Shown here: positions 1-14,521 of the stretch, one piece after another
Position numbering within the stretch: position 1 is the first letter of the stretch
How the letters are laid out: each line of letters starts with the position of its first letter
Source of the DNA: Vesta saturnalis
Taxonomy: Eukaryota > Arthropoda > Insecta > Coleoptera > Lampyridae
Length of the DNA stretch: 64,000 nucleotides
Reading direction: 5' to 3'
NCBI GenBank assembly: GCA_036346205.1
Contig: JARFJB010001986.1
Location: 597,501-661,500, forward strand
The notes under the pieces: model-generated
Seen by the model: the letters and a program-made list of their open reading frames with translations, nothing else
What the model was told of the DNA's origin: nothing
Database searches by the model: none
Program-made: the position numbers and the translations under genes

Positions 1-900
<900 letters not shown>

Positions 901-1664
901 CACACAACATTAACATAACACACATAACATCGCTAACACATATACACCACACACTATTGATTTTCGCACGATTACAAACTACGACACCACTGTCACACAA
1001 TTCTGTACAATTACAAATAAAGCAAATTAAAACTTAAATGTACTACATCAAGCCACACTGTTACAAGTTCAACATAACCAGTGCAAACAACATGTCAATT
1101 AGAATATAATGTTAGCTAACTCATCATAAAGGACATCAATCACGATAACACTCACACTTGAACACCATATGAAAGCTACTTTACATATTTAGAGTGAATT
1201 ATTTCAGTTTCACTGTAAATTACAACACAGAACTATCTGAATGGTTACCACACCACTTTTATCTTTCAATAACACACTATAACATTCAAGACTCTACCTT
1301 TTCAAGAACTTACATTAATTTCAAAATCTCAAATATACATTATTTTCCTACATTTCTCTTGTTACACATCACCTTAATAACTTACAAATTATCAACAAAA
1401 TGGACATTATCCACAATCACTTTACATTCTCAATCACACTCATTGGATCAATAATTACTGATCACATCATTTTACCATAGATAATTTAAACAAACTTGGA
1501 CACCTACGACTCTAATCAACTTACTCAAATCCTAGAAATCTAATGCATCCACCAAACCTCAATTCATCAAAAACAACGATTTAATCAATAGACCCTACAA
1601 ACAAATCACAACTATTAAATACTTAACAATTACAACCAAATACAATTACCGCTACAAAATTCAA
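901..1664. other. G-poor spacer between CA-rich blocks, no gene seen
   Basis: Ordinary-complexity sequence, but rich in A, C and T and poor in G on the plus strand, matching the skew of the repeat blocks on both sides. An 86-codon frame at 1,194-1,454 has no recognisable motif. It may be an old, decayed part of the same repeat field. Confidence 0.6.
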
Positions 1665-1770
1665 CATGTTCCACCCACCCCCCCCCCCACCCCCCCCCAC
1701 CCCCCCCCCACCCCACACACACCCCCCCCCCACACACCCCCCCACACACACACACACACCACACCCACAC

Positions 1771-1839
<69 letters not shown>

Positions 1840-2428
1840 CACACACACACACACCACCACCCACACCCACACCCCACCCCCCTCACCCCCCCCCCCAACA
1901 CACACACACACCCCCCACCACCACCCACCCCCCCCCCCCACACCCCCCCCCCCCACTTCACACCACACACCTTCAACACACACTACACTTTACATTTGCA
2001 CTGTACATCCACACCACACTCACTCAGATACCACCACACACTCTATTCTACACCATCACCCACGTCACCTTCACCACACACACACACACACACACACACA
2101 CACCACCACACACACCACACCACTCACACCACCACACCACATCACACACACACACACCACACCACACACCACACCCACCCACCCACACACCACCCCACCA
2201 CACACCACACACACCACCACACACCCACACACACCACACACACCACACCACACCACACCACACACACCACACACACCACACACACACACACACCACACAC
2301 ACACACACACACCACACACCACCCACACCACCACCACACCACACCCACACCACCCCACACCCACACCCCACCACACACACACACCCACACCCACACACAC
2401 CACACACACACACCCACACACACACACA

Positions 2429-2461
<33 letters not shown>

Positions 2462-2553
2462 CACACACCACACACACACACACACACCACACCACACACC
2501 ACACACACCCACACACCACACACACACACACACACACACCACACACCACACAC

Positions 2554-2594
<41 letters not shown>

Positions 2595-2631
2595 ACACCA
2601 CACACACACCACAAACACACACACTCACACA

Positions 2632-2676
<45 letters not shown>

Positions 2677-2786
2677 ACACACCACACGCACACACACCAC
2701 ACCACACTCACACACACACACACACCAACACACACACTCACACCACACCACACACACACGCACACCACACACACAACACACAACAG
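1665..2786. repeat. CA/CCACA-type low-complexity block 2
   Basis: Starts with C-homopolymer-rich sequence (C runs broken by A), continues as (CA)n and CACCACAC mixtures, and ends near the CAACAGATGC sequence at 2,781. A 377-codon plus-strand frame crosses it but encodes only His, Thr and Pro, so it is compositional. Confidence 0.95.
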
Positions 2787-3128
2787 ATGCAACACATAAT
2801 TATCAATTTAGAACAAATACAAGTTTTGAAGTTTATCTTAAGATAATGACAGAAATTTGACTACCACGCATATGTTCTTCAACACCAAAAACGTAGATTT
2901 AGAAACTGATCAATTTCAGACCATGTTTATTTTCTGAACAACTTTCAGTGACATTTTTGGCGTACTATGAACGAAATGTACTATTATCTGAAACGAAATT
3001 GACAAATTTTTGTTCAACTGTAAAGACACATGTTAACAAATCGAAAGCACAAACAACAAGTCAGATCACACGGAAAAAAAAATTCAATTCGCAAATTTTC
3101 CACATACATAGAACTCAACTGAGACACA

Positions 3129-3131
<3 letters not shown>
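2787..3131. other. No gene seen
   Basis: AT-rich sequence between the CA block and a (TA)n tract. An 89-codon frame starting at 2,948 ends in Tyr-Ile repeats from the (TA)n tract and has no recognisable domain. Confidence 0.5.
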
Positions 3132-3191
<60 letters not shown>

Positions 3192-3200
3192 ATATATATA
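3132..3200. repeat. (TA)n microsatellite
   Basis: About 69 bp of alternating T and A with one phase break near 3,180. Confidence 0.95.
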
Positions 3201-4229
3201 CAGGTGAGTCAGTTTAGACAAACTAACAGAATAGAACACATTTTCTAAACAAAAACTATAAACATATCGAACCTTTACAATACAGTACAATAATTTTTTC
3301 AAATTTCATATAACTCAAAACGAATTTAATTTTTCATGTTGATAATGTCTATTAATTAAATAAAAGTTTTAATAAAAAGATATAATAAAACATTTAGAGC
3401 CATTTTAGTACCTAACGATCGTTTCTTTAAAATTTCAAATACATTTTCATTTATAAATAGGTAGGTTATCGTTTTTTAGTATCCATTGTTATTATCCTCG
3501 TATAAAAAATGCATAATTATTATTGTTATGCGGTCAATACTTTCTGTATAATTATGTATGTATCAATTTCGCCATAAACATGTATGTAGTTTTAAGTGAG
3601 ATTCTAATAAGTTATAGACCGCTCACTTGCCTCAAAGAGCCGCCACTCAAATACAAGACTTTTGTAAATTGAAATCTGTTTAGTACACTAATTTAAAACC
3701 TTATTTATTATTGTAACAATACTTAATTAATAATTGTGAAATTAATAAGAATTCTTAGCAATAACGATTTATAAAAAACAATAACACTAGTAAAAATTAG
3801 ACACTTGTTCAAAAGTAAACCTTCTTTTCAATAACATTCACAGCACGACAATAGAACGCTAAGTTAACTAAAAGCACCCTTACAGCAACAAAATATGATA
3901 TCTTGGAAAACAAGTGTATTAACAAATTTGAAACACAGTTTACTTTACAACACAGCTTATCTTATAATTTCACTGTTATAATAAGTTTAAGCAAAAGTTA
4001 TTTCATTTGAATTGCCCAGCAAATTAATGAACTGCCGTTTAACCAACAAAACGAACAAGCCAACATCAATTTATGGTTCCAAATAAATTCAAGGTACGCA
4101 CTAAATCGAGATTTCCAACAGACGACAACCTCACATCCTTTAAACCACTCATTGTAACCAGGTAAAACAGAAAACAACCTGACGAGATGAATTAGGGGAA
4201 ACTGAATTAATAACCCACACAACTACACT
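3201..4229. other. No gene seen
   Basis: AT-rich sequence without recognisable coding or repeat structure. A 74-codon minus-strand frame (3,998-4,222) has no family resemblance that I recognise. Confidence 0.5.
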
Positions 4230-4279
4230 CCCCCCCCCCCCCCCCCCCCCCCGGGGGGGGGGGGGGGGGGGGGGGGGGG
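4230..4279. other. C23/G27 homopolymer junction, probable assembly artefact
   Basis: A run of 23 C is followed directly by 27 G, making a perfect C/G palindrome. The next bases also look like stretched homopolymers (aaaccttttgggccccaaaa). Such a structure is rarely stable in genomes and is a common outcome of misreading or misjoining. It separates unrelated sequence on the left from a transposase scrap on the right. Confidence 0.7.
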
Positions 4280-4339
4280 AAACCTTTTGGGCCCCAAAAC
4301 AAACGGGGTTTTTGGGTAAATTCAGAAAATTTCCACAAT

Positions 4340-4500
4340 TTTTAGAAGAAGAACATGTTAATATGTGGAAGACATTCCTTTGAATTTAAGAGGACATTCT
4401 TGGTTTCAGCTTGATGGATGTCCGGCCCATTATGGCAGAAATGTAAGAAACAAACAATAACTACCCAGGTGGATAGGTCGGAAGTCCAGTGGCCCTAGAT
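4340..4500 (+). pseudogene. Mariner-like (DUF4817-type) transposase scrap
   Basis: The plus strand around 4,398-4,495 encodes a short stretch resembling the second catalytic region of insect mariner-like transposases: a Gln-Leu-Asp-Gly-Cys-Pro-Ala-His block (the Asp that binds metal), then, after a stop codon, an Arg-Trp-Ile-Gly-Arg block. The same blocks occur in the longer copy at 18.5-19.2 kb, which supports the assignment. It is cut on the left by the C/G junction and on the right by the CA-rich block starting near 4,507, so neither end of the element is visible. Not functional. Confidence 0.7.
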
Positions 4501-4506
4501 GATTTA

Positions 4507-6010
4507 ACGCCACACCACCACCCCACCACCCCACACCCACCCACCCACACCCCACACCCACACCCACCACCACCCACCCCACCCCCCCCACCCACCCCCC
4601 CCCCCACCACCCACCCACCCCACCTCCCCCCCACTCACCACCCCCACCCACCACCACCACACACACACACACACACCACACACACACACACACCACACAC
4701 ACACACCCACACACCACACCACACACCACACCACACACACACACACACACACACACACCACACACACACACCCCACACACACCACACACACACACACACA
4801 CCACCACACCACCCACACCACCCACACCCCACCCACCACACCACACCACACTCACCCCCCACCCCTCACCACACCACACACTCCCCACCACCCACCCACA
4901 CCACCCCCCCCCCACCACACTCACCCCACCCACCTCCACACCACACCCACCCACCCACACCACACCACCACACTCACACCACACCCACACCACCCACCAC
5001 CACACCACACCACACTCCACCACCCACACCACACCACCCCCACTCACACCCACCCACACCCACCCACCACCCACCACCCACACCACCCACCTCCCCACAC
5101 CCCCACCCCACCACCCCCACACCACCCCACCCCACACTCACACCCCTCACACCACCACACCACACCACCTCACACCCACCACCACACCACACCACCCACA
5201 CACCCACCCACCACACACACCACACACACACCACACACACACACCACACACCACACACACCCACCACACACACACCCACACACCACACACCACACACACA
5301 CACACACCACACCACCACCACCCACCTCACACCCACACCACCTCACCACACTCACCACTCACACCACACACCCCACCACACCACACCCCCACCACCACTC
5401 ACACTCCCACCTCCCCACCACCACACTCACACTCCACTCACTCACCACCACACCACACTCACACCACACTCACACCACACCTCACACCACACCCACACAC
5501 TCACACTCACACCACACCACACTCACACCACACTCCACCCACTCACACCTCACACTCACACACACCTCACCCACACTCACACTCACACTCACACCACCAC
5601 ACTCACACTCACACCTCACACCACACACACTCCACACACCACACCACACACACACACACCACACACACACACACACCACACATCACACACCACACCACAA
5701 CACACCACACCACACCACACCTACACACACACACACACCACACTCACACACACTCACACCACACCACACCTACACCCACATCACACTCACATACACTCAC
5801 TCACACTCACACCACACGCACTCACCATCACTCACGTCACCCACACCCACACTCACCTACACACACTCACACCACACTACACACCTCACTATTCCGTACT
5901 CACCACACTACCACATCACACTCCATTCACACTTACATCTATCCACTCACACTCACACTCATCACTCACAACACACACACCACACTGCACACACACACCA
6001 CACTGCCATC
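4507..6010. repeat. CA/CCACA-type low-complexity block 3
   Basis: The largest CA-rich block. It changes gradually from CCACCC-rich sequence (4,510-5,200) through CACACC mixtures to CACTCACA-rich sequence (5,400-6,010). A 559-codon plus-strand frame is purely compositional (His/Thr/Pro). It starts inside the sequence flanking the mariner scrap. Confidence 0.95.
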
Positions 6011-7320
6011 ACCAACAGTCACACATTACATCATCACGCACCACGTACCACTGCCACACTACATCAACACTTATCACATTTTCAAAACAGCTACTGAAAC
6101 ACCTAATTTACATTCTTGGTCAGCTATGGATCCACCACATAGGCACAAATCTACAAACTACCAGCTGACACACATCTACATGCACCTACCATACCACTTA
6201 CTTTTACATTCATAAATTCACCACTTATCACTAACACTCACACCACAACTTCAAATAATGCATCATTATTCACACTTAACTTCATGACTCCTTAAGCACA
6301 CATGATTGAAACACAACGTTACATAACAATCTATCATAACACTATCAGTTCATCATTTATACTCTTATCTAAAATCTATACATCACTAATAACTTTCAAT
6401 ATAATAGTTACAAATTGCATAACAATTTCATACACAATCATCTATTACAGATCACATACAATAAAACCATACCTACATTTAACACAAAATATTCTACATC
6501 TTTAAACAAACACGTAGACTACAAGCTCTAAATTTTATTACTTTTTATTAAACTTTAATTCAATTCATCACTAAACATACTACTTAGACCACATCAAACA
6601 CACACAACAAAATATCGAAACGCACGATCAAACAACACAGTACACATCTTGACTATTAAATATAACTTTTCAAAATGTCATGCTAAATCTGTTTAGAACG
6701 GTGCACACTCACACTCACCCACGTGCAAGTTCTGTCAACATTCTTATCCTGTTTTACCCCTTAATTAATAGACATTATCCACCAACATGAAAAAATCTAA
6801 CCATTCGTTTATACTATACTATATATATATATATACACATCAAATATTGTTCATACAATAAGACAAATGTTCATATAAACATGTCCCTAAAACGCACCCT
6901 AAAAGTTACACTTAACACTTCAATCTCTAACTATCTCTCTATCCATTATTCTCAAAACCGATAAACACACTAAAGAGACAATACAGACACACAACTTTTC
7001 ACCCACTACATACACCATTTCTTTCAATCACACTCCTTTTCACATGCACACCAATCCTACAACTTTTTACACCTCCAATTTTTTTCAACAATCACACATT
7101 TTGCACATTCACTAAAATCACTTTGCCAAATAATACAACTTTCTAATCCACCATAACACACTAACTTTACACACACTAACTCCACACTCATTTTACCAAA
7201 CACCTCATACACTTACCAACGACACACTTTTTACACACACTCCAACATCACACTTTTAACACATCACAACACACTACACACTAGGAAACACATTTTACGT
7301 CCCACATTGCTACAATTCAC
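6011..7320. other. G-poor spacer, no gene seen
   Basis: Sequence of ordinary complexity but very poor in G on the plus strand, particularly 6,100-6,660 and 6,900-7,320. It includes a short (TA) tract near 6,822-6,835. No recognisable gene; it looks like a decayed extension of the neighbouring CA-rich blocks. Confidence 0.6.
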
Positions 7321-7804
7321 AACACATCAACTTACACTCACTCACACACACACACACACAACCACACACCACTATACCCACTCACACACCACTCAACACA
7401 CTCTCTCCCACACCATCATAGCCACACTCAACCACACTTACTATAGCATACTACCACCACTACTAACATACACACTAACACATCACCAATCACCTTATTA
7501 CCACACATCTTAACCAGTACCAACCTTTACACCCACACTCACACATCACTCCTATTTCACACACACACTCACACCACACTCACACACATCACCACACCAC
7601 AAACACAACCACACTACACACACCACACACACACACACACATCGACACTCACACACACACTCACACCACACCTACACCACACCTCACACTACCTCACACC
7701 ACTATCTTCACACTCACATTCACACCTTCACACACACCTACCTCACACCACCTCACCTACACACACACCACCTCAACATTTATCACATACACACACACAC
7801 ACAC

Positions 7805-7845
<41 letters not shown>

Positions 7846-7917
7846 ACCGACACCACACACACACACACACACCACCACACACACAGCACACAGCACACAC
7901 ACATCACGACACACACT
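7321..7917. repeat. CA-rich low-complexity block 4
   Basis: CACTCACA and CACACC mixtures with a pure (CA)n part near 7,790-7,840, ending at about 7,917 where base composition abruptly becomes balanced between strands. Confidence 0.9.
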
Positions 7918-10900
7918 ATAAATTATTTTTTCAAATAGCTACACGTGAACGACTGTAGATATTTGGCATCTTGAATGTAGTATGACAAATAGGGTACCTG
8001 AAGTATTTTTCAAATATAGCTAACGTCAAATTATTTTATGAAATACGCTGCACTTCAACTTGTATAAATTATTTACTTCTTTTACAAAACTACCGTAAAT
8101 TGTAACCATTAATTAAGTTTATCGCTTTGTAACGTTCATCAAGTGATTTATATAAAACAAAATTGATGTATATAATGATCAGTTGAGAGTGATGATTCAG
8201 TTTAGCGAAAACGTAATTGAAGTATAAACCCTTTATTGAATTTTCAATACAACAGGCATAAATAATTATTCTATGTGTTAGTAAAAAAAAATGGATAAAT
8301 AAGGTCCAAATAAATTTCGAAAGAACGCTAGTAAAAATTTTACTTATTTCTAGCTATCCAAATATTCCTTTGTTTAAAGTTACATATGCGGAATTAAATT
8401 GCAAGAACTTTTATACGTTTAACTCTAATCAAGTTTAAATTAATGATTTGTAATTTTTTAAACGAAACTTAGTAGGCCATCTCTTTTAAGACAAATGATT
8501 GGAAATCGGCAACATTAAAAACAAGAAAAACCTTGAATAAATGTATTCAAAAATGGTTACTAAAATTTATACCTTTTTACACTGCAATAACTTATGTAGC
8601 CCTTCTCTACGTAAGTATGTCTAAATCTAATACTTAAAATATAAGCGATTGACTACCAAATTATTTCAGTATAAATTACTAATTAGCCACAGTACGCAAA
8701 AAATATACAGCGTTTTTACAAAGTTTTAACACAAAACGACCTGACGCTTTAAATTCTAAGAACTTATACAGCAACTCTTCAATTTTTTATTAAACCTTAT
8801 GTAAAGAATCTCGCTGTAAATTCTTTTTACTTTTTCAATAATAATGCAAAATATTATGCACAAAACACATGTTACTTAAGGTTATAGTCAACGACATAAA
8901 ATTCTTTGCATTAAAAATGTTCAATTACTTTACTAAACGATTGCTGCCATTAGCTATCTAAAACACCTTTCCCATAACTGCTTGTTTATCTAACTTGAAG
9001 GCTATCAATCGGCTTATTCCTTCCTCTAGATGAAGCAAAAATTAACAATTTCAAGGGATATCAAATTCTTAAGTATTTGTACTTATCACAATTACGACAA
9101 CAAAAGAAAACTCACCAGAAAAAGCATTTATCAAATGTGCAAATTTTCAAACACTCATGCTAAGATTGTCTGAGCAACCTACCGAAACACAAGGACAAAA
9201 AAAAATCGTGAAAATCAACGAATTCATAACCGTCACAATTCAGTTGATATCGGTGTGTGTATGGCCAATACGCATCCTAAGTTAAGAAAAGAACAAAAGC
9301 AAGTGATAATCGGTACGTAAATAGGTCTGCTGTTCCAGTACCTTTGTATTAAGCTGATCTTAAGTTACTCTAAATGTAAACTGACATGAAAAATTTAGAA
9401 CTGTGACAGGGCCTGTAAAAAACAAAATACACCCCAATATCAGCGGCCGACTGTTGATGATGATAACTTAGTTATGTAAAAACTATCGGTATTATTTAAT
9501 TTTTCGTGTGGTACGTGGCACTAAACCTAAAGTCAGCCTACTCGAAAAGTACCTAACCTGGGGGTTAACAAAACTAACTAAACCTAAGAAAATCAAACAT
9601 TAACAGTAACTATAAAACACCAACCATCAAACTGGCACCACTGCCCCAGTACGTTATTTGCCACATGCAAAAGGGTGAAAAACCAAAAAGACAACCTGCA
9701 GCAAGGCGAAACTTGTAATGTCCGATAGAGCTCCCCCCCCCCCCCCTACATCTAACTCACCACAAGATATACGCTCACCACTCACTCCATCCTCAAAACG
9801 ACTAAATTTAACTAACCTACCTAAAGGAAAGGTTACCCTAACCCTAAAGATATTCTAACAACTAAACCTAGACATAATTAATGTGAATTCACAGTCTGAT
9901 CAAACAGAAAGCCTGTAAACGCATTTAATTGGTGCTCTCATCACAAAAATATATAAAAGATGCCGGATCACATTTCACGAGATCCCTGTTTTTCGTTATT
10001 GCACAACAGCGTAGCTCAAACAAACTCGCTAGTCGCTACGCATACTTGATTATTCCGCTCTTACGATAAACAGCTGCATCGACTACATGAAAATCAAAAA
10101 TAGCCGCATCAACTTGTGAATGTTCAGCAAATATATACATACAAACATTAATATTCATCAGATTCGTCTGTATACGTTTGATTAAACATGACATATGTTG
10201 ATGAAATAACATGAAGGCAGATGGCACCACTTGCGACGGCAAATGTCGGTTAAAATCCAGGTCATAGAATATAATCGCTCAAAACGTTTAAATAAACTTA
10301 CACTTGCTTAAAACGAAAATGAAAAGCGAAATTATATTGAACGTCAATACTCTTATGAATGAAAAAGTTGTTTGTGATGAACATGAAATTTATTGAAATA
10401 ATGACATCCCATGAACGTCATTCACGCGATTTTGATGTTTAGTCAAGGTCAAATTACTTTTTGTACAGTTGCCATGGAGACACGGAAGAATCCCGAAATC
10501 AGCCACTTTTGGTACGAAGTATTATGACAATATAGTGTCTTATTTAGATGGTTCTAGAAAAAATATTTTTTTAGAATCACTTATTTATTTAGGAACAATT
10601 CGTTAAAAATGAAATTGGACGTGATGCATATAACCTGTTTGGAGGCAATTCTACTCAAGAGCAAAATTAAACATGGTCCCTTTTAAATAATTAAGAACAG
10701 TTAATTTCAAAACATTAAAGGTAGTCCAAAAACAGAATTATGCCTTTCTATTCCGTTCTAATTTAACGTCAGTTTGGTAAAGAAATCAAATGCATAAGAA
10801 ACAGATTATAGATGTGAGCGCAAGCAGTATCAACGAATGTAGAGGATATACATCTTAAACATAAATCTTGATACTAGTGATTATTTAGGAAAATAACTTA

Positions 10901-12241
10901 GAAGAGTTTTAAACCAACACAAGTTCTCTTATGTTTAAACAATATTTACGTATAATTCATACATACGTTTTGAGATATCGATTTAGCGGAAACAGTTTTG
11001 GCACTCTAAATTACTAGGTAGGTATATTTTATATTCAAAGCGTACACTTAAAAGAAGCTACTACCAAGAATAATAACATTATTGCCATTACATTACATTG
11101 TTACATTATTAACTTCACTTCAATGCATACTGTCACAAGGATTAAGTGAAATTACAGTAATGTTGTGACATTGCTTCACGCAATGTTATATCTCATAAAT
11201 TAACGTTTCTTCAAAATGACACAAGAGGTTCTATAGTTATTAGCATGCTTACCAGATTTATTACATTTAATATGCACATAGTGATGGTAGGTATTAATTT
11301 ATTAAAGGATGTGAGCAATTTGATCACGACATATTTCACTCATTTGTACAGACTTAGATCCTGTTCTATTAAACTAGTTTAAGAAGTTTAAAAAGTTACC
11401 TTTGCATTAAGTTATACCGTGAAAATCCATACAGTTGCGTGTTGCTTAATCAATTGGAGAAGGTTTTATCAAAAATCATGCAATATTCACAAACGTTAAA
11501 AGTTTTGTGGAAATAGTGCAATTTAGCTGGTAGCCGGTCATTTCAGTTAAAGTTTTGTATTGCTCATTTAAGATTGAGCCTTAATAAACTTAAATAGGTA
11601 AAAGACAAACAATACGTTTTCATTTAAAACAGAATAAATTACTTAAACAAATAAGTAATGTAAAAATAAAAGTGAAAAAAGACAAATCGTTTCTATTTGT
11701 ACTTTTATATTTCTACTGTTACGGTACGTGAGCTTTAGGGAAAAGGAAAACGAGCAAATTAAACGTGACACAGTTTAAATGTAATGAAGAAATTATTTAA
11801 CAAATAAATTTTATTTAAAAAATTCAAAATTAATTCTATTCCTTGCTAACTAAGTTTAATTGGAAATGTAATTGAACTAAAACTTATTCGAATATTGAAA
11901 AGAAATTGCAATTTATATTAAGACTAAATTAATTTCCGTACTAAATTTTCTGTTGTTAGACTTTAGAAGAGGGTTTACCCTAACTTTATCTTTACAAACT
12001 GAAACTGAAGTTTTGAAGTTTAGAAGGCACAGTAAGCTTTTTAAGTAATTAAAAAATATGATAAACTTACTACAACAACGTGATGTAATTAACGGTATAG
12101 ATAAATGGTTCCTTAAAGTTATTTGAGAAACTTTTTCCAGAAAGATTTATTTACATTTCAAGACACTATTTGGCCATTTATTATAATTTATATATTTGAA
12201 GCTTACTAAAATCAAAGTTGTCATTGTTCAATTTATATGAT

Positions 12242-12244
<3 letters not shown>
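7918..12244. other. 4.3-kb region without recognisable features
   Basis: AT-rich, with no long frame of recognisable family on either strand. The only notable detail is a poly(C) run at about 9,732-9,746. A 68-codon minus-strand frame at 10,036-10,242 has no motif that I recognise. Introns of a host gene cannot be excluded. Confidence 0.5.

Positions 12245-12290
<46 letters not shown>
12245..12290. repeat. (TA)n microsatellite at the outer end of Penelope copy 1
   Basis: About 46 bp of alternating T and A, ending eight bases before the terminal repeat of the minus-strand Penelope-like element. Confidence 0.95.
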
Positions 12291-12297
<7 letters not shown>

Positions 12298-12298
<1 letters not shown>

Positions 12299-12330
12299 AG
12301 TTGAGGGAAGTAAAGCCGTTACAATGTTAA
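12298..12330. repeat. Terminal direct repeat of Penelope copy 1, left
   Basis: 33 bp matching 15,151-15,184 in the same orientation, with one base missing in the AGTAA(C)AGCC part. It marks the 3' end of the minus-strand element. Confidence 0.8.
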
Positions 12331-12883
12331 GGAAAAACATTTTTTTTATTATTAACTAATTGCTTAGTGTTATCAGGCTTGCGGCTAACTAGGGTCTTAA
12401 TACGTTTAAAACTCTTTGATACTTGCCAATATTTCGGAAGCTTTTTATTTTGTTCCTTTATCAAGGCTTCTACAATAAAACAATGTTAAAACAGGTCAAG
12501 TTGCTTACGTTACGTACATCTAAGTTATTCTTTAAAAACTAGCTGGTTATACTTCATAGATAAATTTGCATTATTATGTTTGTTTACCATTAAACTGTCA
12601 TTGTTAATTGATGATTAACAGAAGCTGGAGTTGCATTTAAAATTAATTAAAACATTTTTTTAATTTTATACCATGAAAGACACATGTGCTTGCATTGTTA
12701 CAATTTTTCTGTCACGTTGGTTACATTTAATTTTACTTAGGTTAAGTCACTGATATAAATAATTGCGGCAAATTTGAATTCAGTTACCCTCTTTTTTTAT
12801 GTGGCACATTTCCAGAAATAATCTGGATTTGTATACTTTTTCAAAATTGAGAATTTTGACATTGTTGAAATCGGGTTGATGAT

Positions 12884-13303
12884 TTAATGTTTTACTGTGG
12901 TTTGCAAGAGCACATCTATTGCTTTTTTTTTGTCAATTCTACAGTCACTTCTGTGTTGTGTAACCCTATTACGCAGCCATTGTGACGTCTGTCCTATGTA
13001 AACTTCCGTGCAATCAATGCAAGGAATTTGATAAATGACATTAGAGTTAAGCAACACTGGAGTGGTATCCTTGACTTTAGAAAACAATTTGTCGACAGTT
13101 TTTAAATTATATTTGGTAATTTTCATGTTGAAGTCCTTAAATACATTTGTAATTTTGGGTGTTAGATTTTCTATGAACGGTAATTTACAATATCTGGTGT
13201 TGTTCTCTTCCAGGACACTAGGACTATTGACAGCTGCTCGAGGAGTACTTGTATTAAAGATTAGTTTATTAATGAACGCTGTTGGATAGTTATTTTTGAT
13301 CAA
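12884..13303 (-). pseudogene. Penelope-like GIY-YIG endonuclease domain, copy 1
   Basis: 139 codons open on the minus strand, in the linker and endonuclease part of the element. Visible landmarks are VIYQIPCIDC (a Cys pair typical of the Penelope version of this nuclease), then VYIGQTSQWLRNRVTQHRSDC with the YIG motif and conserved Arg and His. The nuclease nicks the target for insertion. The frame is lost in a run of nine A (plus-strand T run near 12,922-12,930); the remaining C-terminal residues are readable in another frame down to about 12,770. It is separated from the reverse transcriptase frame by the shared TAA. Confidence 0.88.
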
Positions 13304-13450
13304 AATTTCTTTAAGTTTGTTTAAATTTTTCTGAAGGAAGGTTGGATGTGAAATTTTTGTAATTCTATTTTTTATTCCTGTAATGATATTAATTTTCTGT
13401 TGTAATGGGTGGTAAGAAAAGTAGTTTATATAACGACCTGATGCCGTTGA

Positions 13451-14521
13451 TTATTGATACCAATCTATGTGAATTGTATTGTTAGCTGTTCTGATAAGTC
13501 TGGTATCCAAGAAGGGAACACCTCCATTAGTTTCGGTTTCTACTGTGAATTGAATATGATTGTTGAATTGGTTAAAAGTATTTTTGATTTCATCAATTTT
13601 GTTGTCTGGTACGGCACATATTGTGTCGTCCACATATTTCTTCAGAAAAGGAAGTTCAAATGATAACAGCGGTATACTACAGTTTAAAAGTTCATCCATC
13701 ACTATCGTAGCAATAATAGGACTAAGAGGCGAGCCCATGGAGGTACCAAAAATTTGTAGAAAGTACCGGTCGTTGAAAACGAAATAACTGTTACTAAATA
13801 TAAATTGTATTAAGGCAATACATGATTCTTTACTTATATTGCAGTGTGGAGCTATTAAATTCCAATTAGAATCCAATAAATCCAAAACTAATTGTAACGG
13901 TATATTAGTGAAAAGTGATATAACATCAAGTGAGATCAATACATAGCCTACTGGTATTTGAAAATTGTTGAAGTCTTTAGCAAATGTAAAGGAATCTTTG
14001 GTATTGTAATTGTTCTGATTGTTAAAGCCATTTGTTAGAATGCCAGCAGCAAATGTAGCAAGATTAAACGTCGGAGATCCTATCGAGGAGACAATAGGTC
14101 TGAGCGGTACTTGGTCTATGTGTACTTTGGGTAGTCCATAAAATTTAGGACTAATACTGTTGTTGATGGTGTTTTTTGCTGTCATGTTATCGATACTCTC
14201 GTTGCACTTTAGTTTTTTCACCCAATTGTTACACTTTTTTTGTAGTGTAAACGTGGGATCTTTAGATACACTTTTGTACACTGAAGTATCAGCAAGTAGC
14301 ACTTCAGCCTTATTAACATACTCATCTTTGTACATGACCACCGTCACATTACCTTTGTCTGCTCTCAAGATATACAGTTCAGAGTTGTTTTCTAAGAAGG
14401 TTCTACACTTATTAAACATGTAATGATCCTGATCATACTTTGCTTTATTCGATTGTAAGTAATTTGTTATGATATTGTTGGTACGGGCTCTGTATACATC
14501 TCTCTTGCTGTCTGGTACCAC
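13451..14521 (-). pseudogene. Penelope-like reverse transcriptase domain, copy 1
   Basis: 356 codons open on the minus strand. The polymerase motifs are intact and in order: FYGLPKVH and RPIVSSIGSP upstream, motif A SLDVISLFTNIP, motif B GTSMGSPLSPI, and catalytic motif C YVDD followed by TICAVP, then the thumb with GGVPFLDTRL. This is the typical Penelope/telomerase-related reverse transcriptase, which copies the element RNA at the cleaved target. The frame ends in TAA directly after IDWYQ, where family members continue into the linker that leads to the endonuclease; the linker is still legible downstream of the stop. The upstream part is also shifted, so the protein is not expressed whole unless the stop is read through. 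Confidence 0.9.

Noticed and set aside
3100..3217. Tyr-Ile repeat peptides in (TA)n tracts, also at 35,636-35,845 and 61,105-61,317
   Set aside because: Translation of microsatellite; no coding context on either side.
1666..6168. Long open frames of up to 559 codons through CA-rich sequence (His/Thr/Pro on the plus strand, Val/Cys/Gly on the minus strand)
   Set aside because: They exist only because the repeat lacks stop codons in several frames; composition is that of the repeat, and overlapping frames are open on both strands.
9830..9850. Telomere-like CCCTAACCCTAAAG
   Set aside because: Only two units, not the arthropod TTAGG repeat, and no array around it.
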